From Aureimonas sp. SK2 (GTDB lineage Bacteria > Pseudomonadota > Alphaproteobacteria > Rhizobiales > Rhizobiaceae), in the NCBI RefSeq assembly GCF_029813115.1, contig NZ_JAPZDS010000010.1:1-64000 (forward strand): 64,000 nt of DNA, in the 5' to 3' direction. Under the pieces are notes generated by a model that was not told the DNA's origin, searched no databases, and saw only the letters and a program-made list of their open reading frames with translations. A program made the translations under genes and the position numbers. Positions within the stretch are counted from its first letter, which is position 1; each line of letters begins with the position of its first letter. Of this stretch, positions 40,685-50,076 are shown in pieces.

Positions 40685-42336
40685 CAAGCTGGCTCAGGGG
40701 ACGGCGCCGTCGCTTCGGTCGTGGACGTGATCCGCTGCGCGATCCGGTCCGCGACGCGCAGCGCGTTGGCGATGATGGTGAGGGTCGGGTTCACCGCGCC
40801 GATGGAGGGAAAGAAGCTCGCATCGGTCACGTAGAGATTGTCGATCTCGTGCGCGCGACAGTCGCGATCAAGCACGGATGTCGAGGGATCTTCGCCGAAG
40901 CGCAGCGTACCGGCCTGGTGCGCGGTGCCACCAATCGGCGTGTCCTTGCCCAGATACAGCGAGCGATCCATCAGATGCGGGTGAATGCCGGCCCGGTCGC
41001 AGATCGTGCGCAGCATCTCGCGAAGGTGACGGTGGCCATCCATGTTGCTCTGGGTAAGGTCGAGGTGGACCTTTCCGCCGCGATAGAAGATGCGGTTCTC
41101 CGGCTTCGGAAGATCCTCCGAGGTCAGCCAGAAGTCGATCGAATGGCGCGCGATCCAGTCGAAGGGCTTTTCCGGCAGCCATTGCAGGAACGGCGGCAGC
41201 CCCTCGACCTCGATCTGCGTCCCGTCCGACTTGCCGACCATCTGGATGTGGCCGAGCGGAAATTCGAACGGGTTCAGCGGCGACTTGTCGTGGGCGTGGT
41301 AGAAGTCGTTGAGGCCGAGCGTCTTCTGGAACTCGGTCGGGTTCGGCTCGCGCGAGATGGCGAGGACCGTCGCGTTGTTGTGGCGCATGTAGTTGCGCCC
41401 GACCTGGCCCGATCGGTTGGCGAGCCCGTCCGGATGCGCTGCGCTCGCGGATCGCAGGAGCAGAAGCGCCGAGGAGAGGGCGCCGCAGGCGATCACGACG
41501 ACATCGCCTCGAAGGAGATGCGTCCTGCCTTCGATCGCGGTCTCGATCGCCGTGACCGTCCGGCCGGACGCATCGGTGACGAAACGCTGGACGGTGGCGT
41601 TCTTGAGGAGCGTCAGGTTCGGATGGGCCTTCAGCGCGGGGTCGACGCAGATCACCTGTGCATCCGCCTTGCCGTTGGTGAGGCTCGGATACCCGTCGAA
41701 GGGGTCGCAGCGCAGGAGCGCGGAACCGGGCGTCGCCGCCCCCGTCTCGTCCTGGTCGAGAAGAGCGCCCATCGGCAGATGGAACGGGTGAAGTCCCTCG
41801 CGTGCCCAGTCGTCGGCCAGCTTTTGGATGCGCGGCTCGTGCCGGATCGCCGGATGCTTGTAGGGCTTCGTGTAAGGGGGCTCGGTCGGGTCCTCGCCGC
41901 GCGCGCCGCGAACCTCGAACAGTTCCTCCGCGGCCTGGTAGTAGGGTTCGAACTCGTCGTACCCCACCGGCCATGCCGGGGCGATGCCATCCGGATGACG
42001 CACGGCTCCGAAATCCTCGGCCCGCAGCCGCAGGAGGACCGCGCCGTAGACCTTCGAGTTCCCGCCGACGAAGTAGTGGAGGCCGGGCTTGAAGGTCTCG
42101 CCATTCGAGGAGGTCCAGGTCTCGTCTACCTGATACCGCGCCTTTGCGAAGACCTCTTGCGTGTCCCAGTTCTGGCGCTCGCGCTTCAGATAGTCGCCGC
42201 GCTCGACAAGGAGGATGCGCTTGCCAGTCTGGGCGAGCTTCCAGGCCATCGTCGCCCCACCCGGACCGGAACCGACGATGACGACGTCGTAGCTGTCTTC
42301 GATCACGGAGCGCGCTTTCGGGTTGGGGACCGGCAA
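40684..42336 (-). CDS. GMC-family oxidoreductase, full length
   Basis: A 550-residue flavoprotein. The N-terminal FAD site reads DVVIVGSGPGGATMAWKL with LLVERGD after it; the middle has YFVGGNSKVYGAVLLRLR. The C-terminus carries TAHQAGTLRFG, containing the catalytic histidine position, and GAVNPTLTIIANALRVAD. It would oxidise an alcohol or sugar hydroxyl. No signal peptide is seen. It heads an operon with the zwf remnant and GH63 glucosidase, so a sugar or polyol substrate is plausible. It is the only intact GMC gene here; the others (27345, 35483, 35916) are fragments. Confidence 0.88.
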   Translation of the reverse strand: MPVPNPKARSVIEDSYDVVIVGSGPGGATMAWKLAQTGKRILLVERGDYLKRERQNWDTQEVFAKARYQVDETWTSSNGETFKPGLHYFVGGNSKVYGAVLLRLRAEDFGAVRHPDGIAPAWPVGYDEFEPYYQAAEELFEVRGARGEDPTEPPYTKPYKHPAIRHEPRIQKLADDWAREGLHPFHLPMGALLDQDETGAATPGSALLRCDPFDGYPSLTNGKADAQVICVDPALKAHPNLTLLKNATVQRFVTDASGRTVTAIETAIEGRTHLLRGDVVVIACGALSSALLLLRSASAAHPDGLANRSGQVGRNYMRHNNATVLAISREPNPTEFQKTLGLNDFYHAHDKSPLNPFEFPLGHIQMVGKSDGTQIEVEGLPPFLQWLPEKPFDWIARHSIDFWLTSEDLPKPENRIFYRGGKVHLDLTQSNMDGHRHLREMLRTICDRAGIHPHLMDRSLYLGKDTPIGGTAHQAGTLRFGEDPSTSVLDRDCRAHEIDNLYVTDASFFPSIGAVNPTLTIIANALRVADRIAQRITSTTEATAPSPEPA

Positions 42337-42863
42337 CGACTATAGGCCGAACGCGGCTTGGCCCTCCATGATTCTTTGTTAATATTTCCCGTCGAATGGA
42401 CGGCGCCATGCTGGCTGAAAGTCCCGCCGCGCATCGGGATTCTCGACCGGTTTTCCGACCGGATGTGGCCCAAGGAGACGGCGCCCGGCGAGCTTGAGGC
42501 TTCCTCTGGAGATCGCGCGCAGCCCGACTTGGATCGGTGACCCTCAATCGGGCGGCATGAACCGGAGGCGGACAGTCGGTTTTCTGCGTTGCCTGACCGA
42601 AGGCCGACGGCCCGCATTCCACCCGACCGAGCCGATCGGCGGCGAGAAGGCGGACGCCTATGAGCCGTCGGACTGGTCTCGACCCTTCACGACCGTTGGC
42701 ACCTCGCAGGCCGCGTCTTGATGGCAGACATGATTCTCGTGATGAACGCGCGATCGCCTCGGAAAGGAAGCGTGGCAGGCTCCTACGGCATGCCGGCCGA
42801 GATACGCATCCGGGGTAGGCGTCATCTTGTGCGGATGGTGCGACTAGGGCCATATCCTCCGTC
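42337..42863. other. 527-bp intergenic stretch between GMC and FNR genes
   Basis: Short open frames exist on both strands but none shows a recognised family, a good ribosome-binding site or coupling. It must contain the divergent promoters of the GMC operon and the FNR gene. No TTGAT-N4-ATCAA box was found in it, so autoregulation by FNR is not evident. Confidence 0.4.
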
Positions 42864-43613
42864 ATGGGACAGGTTCTCAACAACGCCATCAGACGGGAAG
42901 CACATCGCCAGCCCTGCGGCGCGTGCGCGCAGTGCGACGTGCGCACCATGGCGGTCTGCGCAGCTCTGGACGACGACGAGGTCGGGGCGCTGGAGCGCAT
43001 CATGACCTCCCGGCGGCTGGACCCGAACGAGACCCTCGTCGAGGAGGGCGCGCCGAGGGTGCGCGTCTTCACGCTGACCTCCGGCATGCTGCGGCTCTCC
43101 GTCGCCCTGCCCGACGGGCGTCGCCAGATCACCGGCTTCCTGATGCCAGGCGACTATCTCGGCCTTGCCGACGACGAGGTCCATTCCGCCAGCGCCGACG
43201 CCGTCGAGCCCTCGACACTGTGCGCCTTTCCGATCCGGCAGATGGACGCCTTGACCGGGCGCTACCCCAAGCTCCAGGACCGGCTGCATCGCTTCACGCG
43301 CGCAGCGCTGCGGCAGGCGCGCGAACACCAGCTCATTCTCGGCCGCCTCGCGCCGGTCGAGAAGCTGGCGAGCTTCCTCGTGCTACTCTCTGCGCGGGCG
43401 GTCGAGCACCGGCTCGCCCCGAGCCCCGTCCGCCTGCCGATGGGACGCGGCGACATCGCCGACTATCTCGGCCTGACGGTCGAGACGGTGAGCCGATCCT
43501 TCACCAAGCTGCGGAACCAGGGCCTCATCGCCATGCCGGATCCGCACGCGATCGAGATCATCGACGCCCGCGCCCTGAAGGCCGTGGCGGGACTGCCCGA
43601 TCACGGGTCCTGA
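42864..43613 (+). CDS. fnrL: FNR-type oxygen-sensing transcription regulator
   Basis: A 249-residue Crp/Fnr protein. The N-terminal cysteines in CGACAQCDVRTMAVC plus a central cysteine (STLCAFPI) fit a [4Fe-4S]-binding FNR/FnrL/FixK-type sensor. The helix-turn-helix reads GRGDIADYLGLTVETVSRSFTKL, and E-x-x-S-R is the set of residues that reads TTGAT half-sites. A matching TTGAT-N4-ATCAA box lies upstream of cydA 4 kb away, so it likely activates the cyd/hemN genes under low oxygen. Its 3' end overlaps the convergent cydC gene by 13 bp. Confidence 0.88.
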   Translation: MGQVLNNAIRREAHRQPCGACAQCDVRTMAVCAALDDDEVGALERIMTSRRLDPNETLVEEGAPRVRVFTLTSGMLRLSVALPDGRRQITGFLMPGDYLGLADDEVHSASADAVEPSTLCAFPIRQMDALTGRYPKLQDRLHRFTRAALRQAREHQLILGRLAPVEKLASFLVLLSARAVEHRLAPSPVRLPMGRGDIADYLGLTVETVSRSFTKLRNQGLIAMPDPHAIEIIDARALKAVAGLPDHGS

Positions 43614-45262
43614 ACCAGTCCGCCGTTCACCAGCCGGAACGTTCGATGGAAGGCGCCCGCCGGAAACTCCGCATGGGTCGCGAGGACCACCGTGCGGCCG
43701 GCGCAGGTTTGCGCGATCTCGCCGAGAAAGGCCGCCTCCGTCTCGCGGTCCAGGCCGCTCGTCGGCTCGTCCAGGACGAGGATCTCGGCCGAGGATAAGA
43801 GGATCCGTGCCAGGCAAAGGCGCCGCGCCTCGCCGGCCGAAAGCGTGCGGCCGGCTTCGCCCAGCGGGGTGTCGAGCCCGAGCGGCATCGAACGCACGAG
43901 CGGCGCCAGCCGCACCCGCTCCAGCGTGGTCCAGAGGTCGTCGTCCGAAGCCTCGGGGCGGCCGAGGAGAAGGTTGCCGCGCACCGTGTCGAGGAAGACC
44001 GGCGTGGACTGCTCGAGGAAGGCGACACGCGAGCGCAGGGCGGCCAGGTCGCACCGGCGCACGTCGACGCCCGCCACGAGAACGCGTCCGCCCTGCGGGT
44101 CCGACAGCCGCATGAAGAGGTGGAGGAGGGCGGACTTGCCCGAGCCGCTCGGACCCCGGATCGCGACGTGCTCGCCGGTCCCGACCGTCAGGCAGACATC
44201 GCGCAGGACCGGCCGGGCGGGATCGAAGCCGAAGGTCACCCGTTCGCAGACGAGCGATCCGCCCTCCGGCAGGCAGGATGGCACGGCCGGCTCCATGATC
44301 GCGGGCGGGCGGGCGGCGAGATCGCGCAGGCGCCGGGCCGCCCCTTGCGCTTCTCCGAGGCGAGCGGTGCCCCGGAGGATGAGCGCGCTCCCTTCGAAGC
44401 TGCCGAGTACGGCAAGGACCAGCCCGACGAGCAGCGGACCGCCGATCGCGCCCCTTTCCACCGCCGCAATGCCGACGATGAGCACGCCGAGGACCGTCGC
44501 TCCGGCGCAAAGCTGGACGGCGGCCGACCCGATGGCCGCCCGTCGGCTCTGCCGCCTGCGCAAGGCACCGAGGCGGCCGGCGTGGGCGGCGAAGTCGCTG
44601 GCCGCCTCTTCGACGCGGCCGAATGAAACGAGGTCAGCATGGCCGTCCATGTCGTCGAGCGCGGTGGCGCGCAGCTCGGCGGAAGCCACGCGGATCGCCG
44701 CGCCGCCGCGCCGCCCGGCAAGCGCCAGCCCAAGCGGTGCGAGGACGCCCGCCCCGAGCCAACCGGCAGCAAAGATCGGCGCAGCCTCTGGCAGGAGGTG
44801 GAGGGCCGCCACGAAGAGCATGGCGCCGACCGCGAGGTTCGCGAGGAGCGGCCCCACCGCGAGGAGGAACACGGTGTCGAGCGCGTCGACGTCGGCGGTG
44901 AGCCGCGAGACGAGATCGCCGCGCCGCACGGCGGGGTCCGCGGGCGAGATGCGCGGCAGCATCCGGTGGAAGGTCCAGGCCCGGATCGTGCCGAGGGTGC
45001 GCAGGGTCGCGTCGTGGCCGGCGAGCTTCTCGCCGTACCGTGCACCGATCCGCAGGAAGGATAGGCCCCGCACCGCCGCCGAGGGGCCGAAGAGGTTGAA
45101 GGCGGCGCCGAGCGTCGTCAGGCTGGCGGCGGTGAGGAACCAGCCGGAGACCCCGAGAAGCAGGATGCCGGCGCCGATCCCGACGATGGACAGGATGAGC
45201 GCGAGGACGAAGCCGCGGGCGTGGGGCGCGAAGAGCGGGCGAAAGACCAGAAGCGCGCTCAT
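43601..45262 (-). CDS. cydC: CydC: glutathione/cysteine ABC exporter subunit for cytochrome bd assembly
   Basis: A 553-residue fused membrane-ATPase half-transporter. The N-terminal six-helix domain begins MSALLVFRPLFAPH and has LLLGVSGWFLTAASL, characteristic of CydC. The ATPase has Walker A IRGPSGSGKSALLH, signature TLSAGEARRLCLAR and Walker B ILVLDEPTSGLD. With CydD it exports reductants or loads heme needed for cytochrome bd maturation. Start ATG 45262 overlaps the cydD stop (ATGA). Confidence 0.92.
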   Translation of the reverse strand: MSALLVFRPLFAPHARGFVLALILSIVGIGAGILLLGVSGWFLTAASLTTLGAAFNLFGPSAAVRGLSFLRIGARYGEKLAGHDATLRTLGTIRAWTFHRMLPRISPADPAVRRGDLVSRLTADVDALDTVFLLAVGPLLANLAVGAMLFVAALHLLPEAAPIFAAGWLGAGVLAPLGLALAGRRGGAAIRVASAELRATALDDMDGHADLVSFGRVEEAASDFAAHAGRLGALRRRQSRRAAIGSAAVQLCAGATVLGVLIVGIAAVERGAIGGPLLVGLVLAVLGSFEGSALILRGTARLGEAQGAARRLRDLAARPPAIMEPAVPSCLPEGGSLVCERVTFGFDPARPVLRDVCLTVGTGEHVAIRGPSGSGKSALLHLFMRLSDPQGGRVLVAGVDVRRCDLAALRSRVAFLEQSTPVFLDTVRGNLLLGRPEASDDDLWTTLERVRLAPLVRSMPLGLDTPLGEAGRTLSAGEARRLCLARILLSSAEILVLDEPTSGLDRETEAAFLGEIAQTCAGRTVVLATHAEFPAGAFHRTFRLVNGGLVQDP

Positions 45263-47007
45263 GCGGCCGCCTCCAGGTCGATGCGCGGTTTGGGCACCCG
45301 AACGAGGCGCCCGCCCTGGAAGCGCAGCGACGCGCCGAGCGCCCCGGCGACGCGGGCCGAATGGGTGGCGACGAGGAGCGTCCGTCCCTTGCCGAACTCG
45401 AGGAGGCCGCCCAGGACCTCGGCTTCCGTAAGCGGATCGAGATGGGCCGTCGGCTCGTCGAGGAGGATCAGCGAGGGGTCGCGCAGGTAGAGCCGGGCCA
45501 GCGCCACGCGATGGCGCTCGCCGCCCGACAGCCCGAGCCCGTTCTCGCCGACGGGCGTGTCGAGGCCGAGCGGCAGCCCTCGCGCGAAGCCGTCGACGCA
45601 GGCCCGGGCCGCAGCCGCCTCGACCTCGGCGTCGGTCGCTCCTGCTTGACCAAAGCGTATGTTGTCGCGGATCGTGCCGGCGAAGAGATGCGGGCGCTGG
45701 GGCAGGAAGGCGAGGCGCTCGCGCAAGGTCGCCTCACCGATCTCCGGCAACGGGACCCCGCCGAGGAGGACGGTGCCCTCGCCGGCCCGAAGTCCCGCCA
45801 GCCGTTCCAGGAGCGTGGACTTGCCGATGCCGCTCGGGCCTTCCAGCGCGACATGGACGCCGGCTGCGACGGACAGGTCGATCCCCCGAAGAATTTTCCG
45901 CGTACCGTCCGGGGTCGCAACGACCAGCCCGCCGGCGGCAAGACCAAGCGGGCCTTCGGGAAGCTGCGCCGTCGAAGCCGCCGCGACTGTCTCCGACCTG
46001 ACGTCGGGCAGCGTGCCGAGCAGCTTGGAGAGTTCGGCCACCGCCGCCTTGGCGCCCGCGCGGTCGTGGTAATGGGCCGCCATGGTGCGCAGCGGCTGAT
46101 ACACGTCGGGGGCCATCAGGAGGCAGAACAAGCCGGCCTGGAGGGTCAAGCCATGGGCGTTGAGACCGACGAGGCCGAGATAGGTGAGCCCGACATAGAG
46201 CGCGACGCCCGCGACGCCGAGCGCGGCGAAGAATTCCAGCACGGCCGACGAGAGAAAGGCGATGCGCAGGACGCGCAGCGTGCGACGGCGCAGCTCGTCC
46301 GTCGCACGCTCGGTGCTGGCGGCTTCCGCCTCGCCACGCCCGAGAAGGGCCAGCGTCGTCAGCCCCCGCAGGCGGTCGGCGAAGTGGCCGGACAGCCGCG
46401 CGAGGGCGTCGGCCTGCGCTTCCGCCGCGCCTTTCGCGCCCCAGCCGGCCAGCACCATGAAGAGCGGGATCAACGGTGCGGTGAGAAGGAAGAGCAGTCC
46501 GACGACCCAGTCGACCGGCATGACCGCGGCGGCGAAGGCGAGCGGCAGCACGGCGGCGCCGACCGTTGCGGGGAGGAAGCGCAGGAAGTAGCCGTCGAGC
46601 GCCTCGACGTGGTCGACCAGCGCGGTGCCGAGCGCGCCGGACGGGCGCCCGGCCGTCCAGTCCGGACGCTCCGCGAGAAGCGCGAGGAACAGGACGCGGC
46701 GCAACTCGAGCTTGATCCGCTCGACACCCGCCGCCGCGCCCATCTCTCCGGCGAGACCGACAAGGACGCGAAGTGCAAGAACCGCGCTGAGGATGAGGAA
46801 ATCGGCTCGGAGGTCCATGACCGGCGTGCCCTCGCCGATCGCCCCGCCGAGAATACGCGACAGGAAGAACACCTGCGCGACGAGCGCCACGCCCGATAGG
46901 AGAGGCGCCGCCAGCCCAAGCACCAAGGGCCAGCCACCGAGCCGCCGAAGCTCCGACATCCAACGCGCCTGCGCCCGCTCTCCGGTTGAGTCCATCGCCA
47001 TTGCCAC
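45259..47007 (-). CDS. cydD: CydD: partner ABC subunit for cytochrome bd assembly
   Basis: A 582-residue half-transporter. Membrane-domain features are RILGGAIGEG and RALAGLAGEMGAAAG-like sequence (here LRVLVGLAGEMGAAA). The ATPase has Walker A LEGPSGIGKSTLLERL, signature LSGGERHRVALARL and Walker B LILLDEPTAHLD. The start is somewhat uncertain, since MAMAMD offers three close ATGs. It is divergent from cydA, and an FNR box lies 52 bp upstream of its start, so one box may serve both directions. Confidence 0.92.
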   Translation of the reverse strand: MAMAMDSTGERAQARWMSELRRLGGWPLVLGLAAPLLSGVALVAQVFFLSRILGGAIGEGTPVMDLRADFLILSAVLALRVLVGLAGEMGAAAGVERIKLELRRVLFLALLAERPDWTAGRPSGALGTALVDHVEALDGYFLRFLPATVGAAVLPLAFAAAVMPVDWVVGLLFLLTAPLIPLFMVLAGWGAKGAAEAQADALARLSGHFADRLRGLTTLALLGRGEAEAASTERATDELRRRTLRVLRIAFLSSAVLEFFAALGVAGVALYVGLTYLGLVGLNAHGLTLQAGLFCLLMAPDVYQPLRTMAAHYHDRAGAKAAVAELSKLLGTLPDVRSETVAAASTAQLPEGPLGLAAGGLVVATPDGTRKILRGIDLSVAAGVHVALEGPSGIGKSTLLERLAGLRAGEGTVLLGGVPLPEIGEATLRERLAFLPQRPHLFAGTIRDNIRFGQAGATDAEVEAAAARACVDGFARGLPLGLDTPVGENGLGLSGGERHRVALARLYLRDPSLILLDEPTAHLDPLTEAEVLGGLLEFGKGRTLLVATHSARVAGALGASLRFQGGRLVRVPKPRIDLEAAA

Positions 47008-47058
47008 CCGTCATCGTGACCGATGAGCACGGCTTAGAGGGGGCGCTCGGGGAGTGCC

Positions 47059-47072
47059 TTGATCCAAATCAA
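47059..47072. promoter_or_regulatory. FNR/Anr box between cydD and cydA
   Basis: TTGATCCAAATCAA is a perfect match to the TTGAT-N4-ATCAA consensus, and the palindrome extends two to three bases further on each side (GCC/GGC). Its centre is 84 bp upstream of the cydA ATG and 58 bp upstream of cydD. An activator at -41.5 would place the cydA transcript start near 47107. Confidence 0.85.
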
Positions 47073-47149
47073 GGCGCCCAGCGAGGCACGGCCCTAGAGG
47101 ATTCGGGACGGCCGGCGGGGTGTCGGCTTCAATTCCTGGGTGAACCCTC

Positions 47150-48736
47150 ATGATCGACATGACGGTCGTCGAGCTGTCGCGGCTCCAGTTCGCGGCGACG
47201 GCGATGTACCACTTCCTCTTCGTGCCGCTGACGCTCGGCCTGTCCTTCATGATGGCCATCATGGAGAGCGTCTACGTGATGACGGGCCGCGAGGTCTGGC
47301 GGCGCATGACGCTTTACTGGGGCACGCTCTTCGGCATCAACTTCGCCATGGGCGTCGCCACCGGCATCGTCATGGAGTTCCAGTTCGGCATGAACTGGAG
47401 CTACTACTCCCACTATGTCGGCGACGTGTTCGGCGCGCCGCTGGCGATCGAGGGCCTGATGGCCTTCTTCCTCGAGGCTACCTTCATCGGCCTCTTCTTC
47501 TTCGGCTGGGACCGCCTGTCGAAGGTCGGCCATCTCGTCGTCACCTGGCTGGTCGCGCTCGGCGCCAACTTCTCGGCGCTGTGGATCCTGATCGCCAACG
47601 GCTGGATGCAGAACCCGGTCGGCGCGACCTTCAACCCCGACACGATGCGCATGGAGATCACCGACTTCATGGCGGTGGTCTTCAACCCGGTGGCGCAGGC
47701 GAAGTTCGTCCATACGGTCTCGGCCGGCTACGTGACGGGCGCAATGTTCGTGCTCTCGATCAGCGCCTGGTTCCTCCTTCGGGGAAGGCACGTCGACCTC
47801 GCCAAGCGCTCGATCGCCGTCGCGGCGTCCTTCGGCCTCGCCTCGTCCCTGTCGGTCGTGGTGCTCGGCGACGAGAGCGGCTACGCGGCCACCGAGCACC
47901 AGAAGATGAAGATCGCGGCGATGGAGGCCATGTGGCACACCGAGCCCGCGCCCGCCGGCTTTAACCTCTTCGCGGTGCCGGGCGACAAGGAGAACTCCTT
48001 CGAGGTTCAGATCCCCTACGCGCTCGGCCTGATGGCGACGCGCTCGCTGTCCGGCGAGATCCCCGGAATCCTCGACCTCATCGAGAGTGCCGGCCAGCGC
48101 ATCAGGAACGGCATCGTGGCCTACGAGGCGCTCCAGCGCATACGCGCCGACGGCGCGGACACGGCCGCACGCGAAACCTTCTCGGCCGGTTGGCGCGACC
48201 TCGGCTACGCCCTCCTCCTCAAGCGCTACCGCGACGACGTGGAGAACGCGACGCAGGAAGAGATCACGCAGGCCGCCTTCGACACGGTGCCGGGCGTCGC
48301 GCCGCTCTTCTGGAGCTTCCGCCTGATGGTCGCCTGCGGGCTCTATCTCATCGTCTTCTTCGCAGTGGCCTTCGTCCTCGCCTCGCGTCACCGCATCGGC
48401 AAGAACCGCACGCTCCTCTGGATCGCACTTCTGTCGCTGCCGACGCCCTGGATCGCGATCGAAGCGGGCTGGTTCATCGCCGAATACGGGCGCCAGCCCT
48501 GGGCGGTGGAAGGCGTGCTGCCGACCTTCTACGCGGCATCCGGTCTCAGCCTCACCGACCTTGCGATCAGCCTCGCCTTCTTCCTGACGGTCTATACGAC
48601 GCTCGCCGTGGTGATGGTGTTCCTGATGCTGAAGGTGATCAAGGCCGGCCCTTCGAAGACCAACGCGCTCCTCGACGGCATCGGCGGCTCGCGGACGATC
48701 CCCGAAGGCGCGGCCGCCGCGCCCGAGACGCGCTGA
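47150..48736 (+). CDS. cydA: Cytochrome bd ubiquinol oxidase subunit I
   Basis: A 528-residue subunit with about nine helices. The heme b595 ligand histidine is in TAMYHFLFVPLTLG, the b558 histidine in AKFVHTVSAGYVTG, and the GRQPW quinol-site motif in EYGRQPWAVEGVLP. Length and the long 240-340 loop match the CydA (long Q-loop) form rather than the shorter CioA. It reduces oxygen with ubiquinol at high affinity. Start ATG 47150 (MIDMTVVELSR) is kept; a second ATG three codons on is possible. It is preceded by the FNR box and followed by cydB, cydX and hemN. Confidence 0.95.
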   Translation: MIDMTVVELSRLQFAATAMYHFLFVPLTLGLSFMMAIMESVYVMTGREVWRRMTLYWGTLFGINFAMGVATGIVMEFQFGMNWSYYSHYVGDVFGAPLAIEGLMAFFLEATFIGLFFFGWDRLSKVGHLVVTWLVALGANFSALWILIANGWMQNPVGATFNPDTMRMEITDFMAVVFNPVAQAKFVHTVSAGYVTGAMFVLSISAWFLLRGRHVDLAKRSIAVAASFGLASSLSVVVLGDESGYAATEHQKMKIAAMEAMWHTEPAPAGFNLFAVPGDKENSFEVQIPYALGLMATRSLSGEIPGILDLIESAGQRIRNGIVAYEALQRIRADGADTAARETFSAGWRDLGYALLLKRYRDDVENATQEEITQAAFDTVPGVAPLFWSFRLMVACGLYLIVFFAVAFVLASRHRIGKNRTLLWIALLSLPTPWIAIEAGWFIAEYGRQPWAVEGVLPTFYAASGLSLTDLAISLAFFLTVYTTLAVVMVFLMLKVIKAGPSKTNALLDGIGGSRTIPEGAAAAPETR

Positions 48737-48762
48737 CCTCTTTCCCCAAGGCAACAACGGAC

Positions 48763-49911
48763 ATGACCCACATTCCCCTCGACTACGAGACGATGCGTCT
48801 CGTCTGGTGGGCGCTGCTCGGCATCCTCCTGATCGGCTTCGCGATCATGGACGGCTACGACCTCGGCGTCGGCACGCTCCTGCCCTTCGTGGCCCGGACC
48901 GACGAGGAGCGGCGCATCCTCATCAACCTCGTCGGCCCGACCTGGGAAGGAAACCAGGTCTGGCTGATCCTCGGCGGCGGGGCGATCTTCGCCGCCTGGC
49001 CGGCACTCTACGCCGCGAGCTTCTCCGGCTTCTACCTTGCGATGATCGCAATCTTGGCTGCGCTGATCCTGCGCCCCGTCGGGTTCAAGTTCCGGGGCAA
49101 GGTCAAGGATCCGCGCTGGCGCGAGACCTGGGACTGGGCGCTCTTCGTCGGCGGCTTCGTGCCGGCGCTGATCGCTGGGGTCGCTGTCGGCAACGTCCTT
49201 CTGGGCGTGCCCTTCGGCCTCGACGCGACGCTGCGCCCATCCTACTCGGGGAATTTCTTCGGCCTCCTCTCGCCCTTCGCGCTTCTGGCAGGCCTCGTGA
49301 GCGTCGGCATGTGCGTGGCGCAGGGTGCGGGGGTGATCGCGGCGCGATGCGATGGTCCGGTGGCGGCACGAGCCCGGCGCTACGGCGCTACGGCGGCGCT
49401 GCTGACGGCTGCGCTCTTCGCGCTCGGCGGCCTTTGGGTCGCCTTCGGTCTCGAAGGCTACGTCGTCACCTCCGTCCAGGACGTGGCCGCCCCGTCCAAC
49501 CCGCTGGCGAAGACCGTGGCGCGCGAGGCGGGTGCCTGGGTCGCCAACTACGGCCGGCACCCCTGGATGCTGATCGCCCCGGCGCTTGGCCTTTCGGGAA
49601 GCCTTGCCGGCTTCGTCGGCCTTCGGCTCGGGCTGAAGGTGCCGACGATCCTCGCGACCAGCGCGGCCATCTTCGGCATCATCTCGACGGCGGGCCTGTC
49701 GCTGTTCCCGTTCCTCCTGCCGTCGTCCTCGGCGCCGGACGCCAGCCTCACCGTCTGGGACGCCTCGTCCAGCCACCTGACGCTCTTCGTCATGCTGATC
49801 GCGACCGCGGTCTTCCTGCCCCTGATCCTTCTCTACACGACCTGGGTCTACCGCGTGATGCGCGGACCGGTGACCGGCGCCTCCATCGGCCGCAACCCCA
49901 ACGCTTACTAA
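48763..49911 (+). CDS. cydB: Cytochrome bd ubiquinol oxidase subunit II
   Basis: A 382-residue subunit with the CydB start YETMRLVWWALLGILLIGFAIMDG and the DLGVGTLLPF motif, GPTWEGNQVWLI and a C-terminal YTTWVYRVMRG. The ATG at 48763 is set by homology, 26 bp after the cydA stop. The next gene, cydX, starts 12 bp after its stop with a clear AAGGAG site between. Confidence 0.95.
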   Translation: MTHIPLDYETMRLVWWALLGILLIGFAIMDGYDLGVGTLLPFVARTDEERRILINLVGPTWEGNQVWLILGGGAIFAAWPALYAASFSGFYLAMIAILAALILRPVGFKFRGKVKDPRWRETWDWALFVGGFVPALIAGVAVGNVLLGVPFGLDATLRPSYSGNFFGLLSPFALLAGLVSVGMCVAQGAGVIAARCDGPVAARARRYGATAALLTAALFALGGLWVAFGLEGYVVTSVQDVAAPSNPLAKTVAREAGAWVANYGRHPWMLIAPALGLSGSLAGFVGLRLGLKVPTILATSAAIFGIISTAGLSLFPFLLPSSSAPDASLTVWDASSSHLTLFVMLIATAVFLPLILLYTTWVYRVMRGPVTGASIGRNPNAY

Positions 49912-49923
49912 GGAGATCCGCTC

Positions 49924-50076
49924 GTGTGGTACTTCAGTTGGATCCTCGGCGTCGGCCTCGCCTGCGCCTTCGCCATCCTCAACGCGATGTGGTTCGAGAT
50001 ACGTGAGGACCGGCGGCTGTCGGCGCTGGCCGGCGACCCCGCAGGGCGCCCCGGCGCGGGAGATCCCGCCCGATGA
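49924..50076 (+). CDS. cydX: CydX small subunit of cytochrome bd oxidase
   Basis: A 50-residue single-helix protein starting with GTG at 49924, eight bases after AAGGAG. The start WYFSWILGVGLACAFAILNAMWFE (here in pieces: WYFSWILGVGLACAF and AILNAMWFE) is the standard CydX/YbgT sequence. The tail REDRRLSALAGD is cytoplasmic and longer than in E. coli. CydX stabilises the CydAB hemes. Its stop overlaps the hemN start in an ATGA. Confidence 0.9.
   Translation: MWYFSWILGVGLACAFAILNAMWFEIREDRRLSALAGDPAGRPGAGDPAR

Noticed and set aside
47129-48757. 542-residue minus-strand frame opposite cydA
   Set aside because: cydA carries all heme and quinol-site motifs; the opposite frame is charged, low-complexity and unlike any family.
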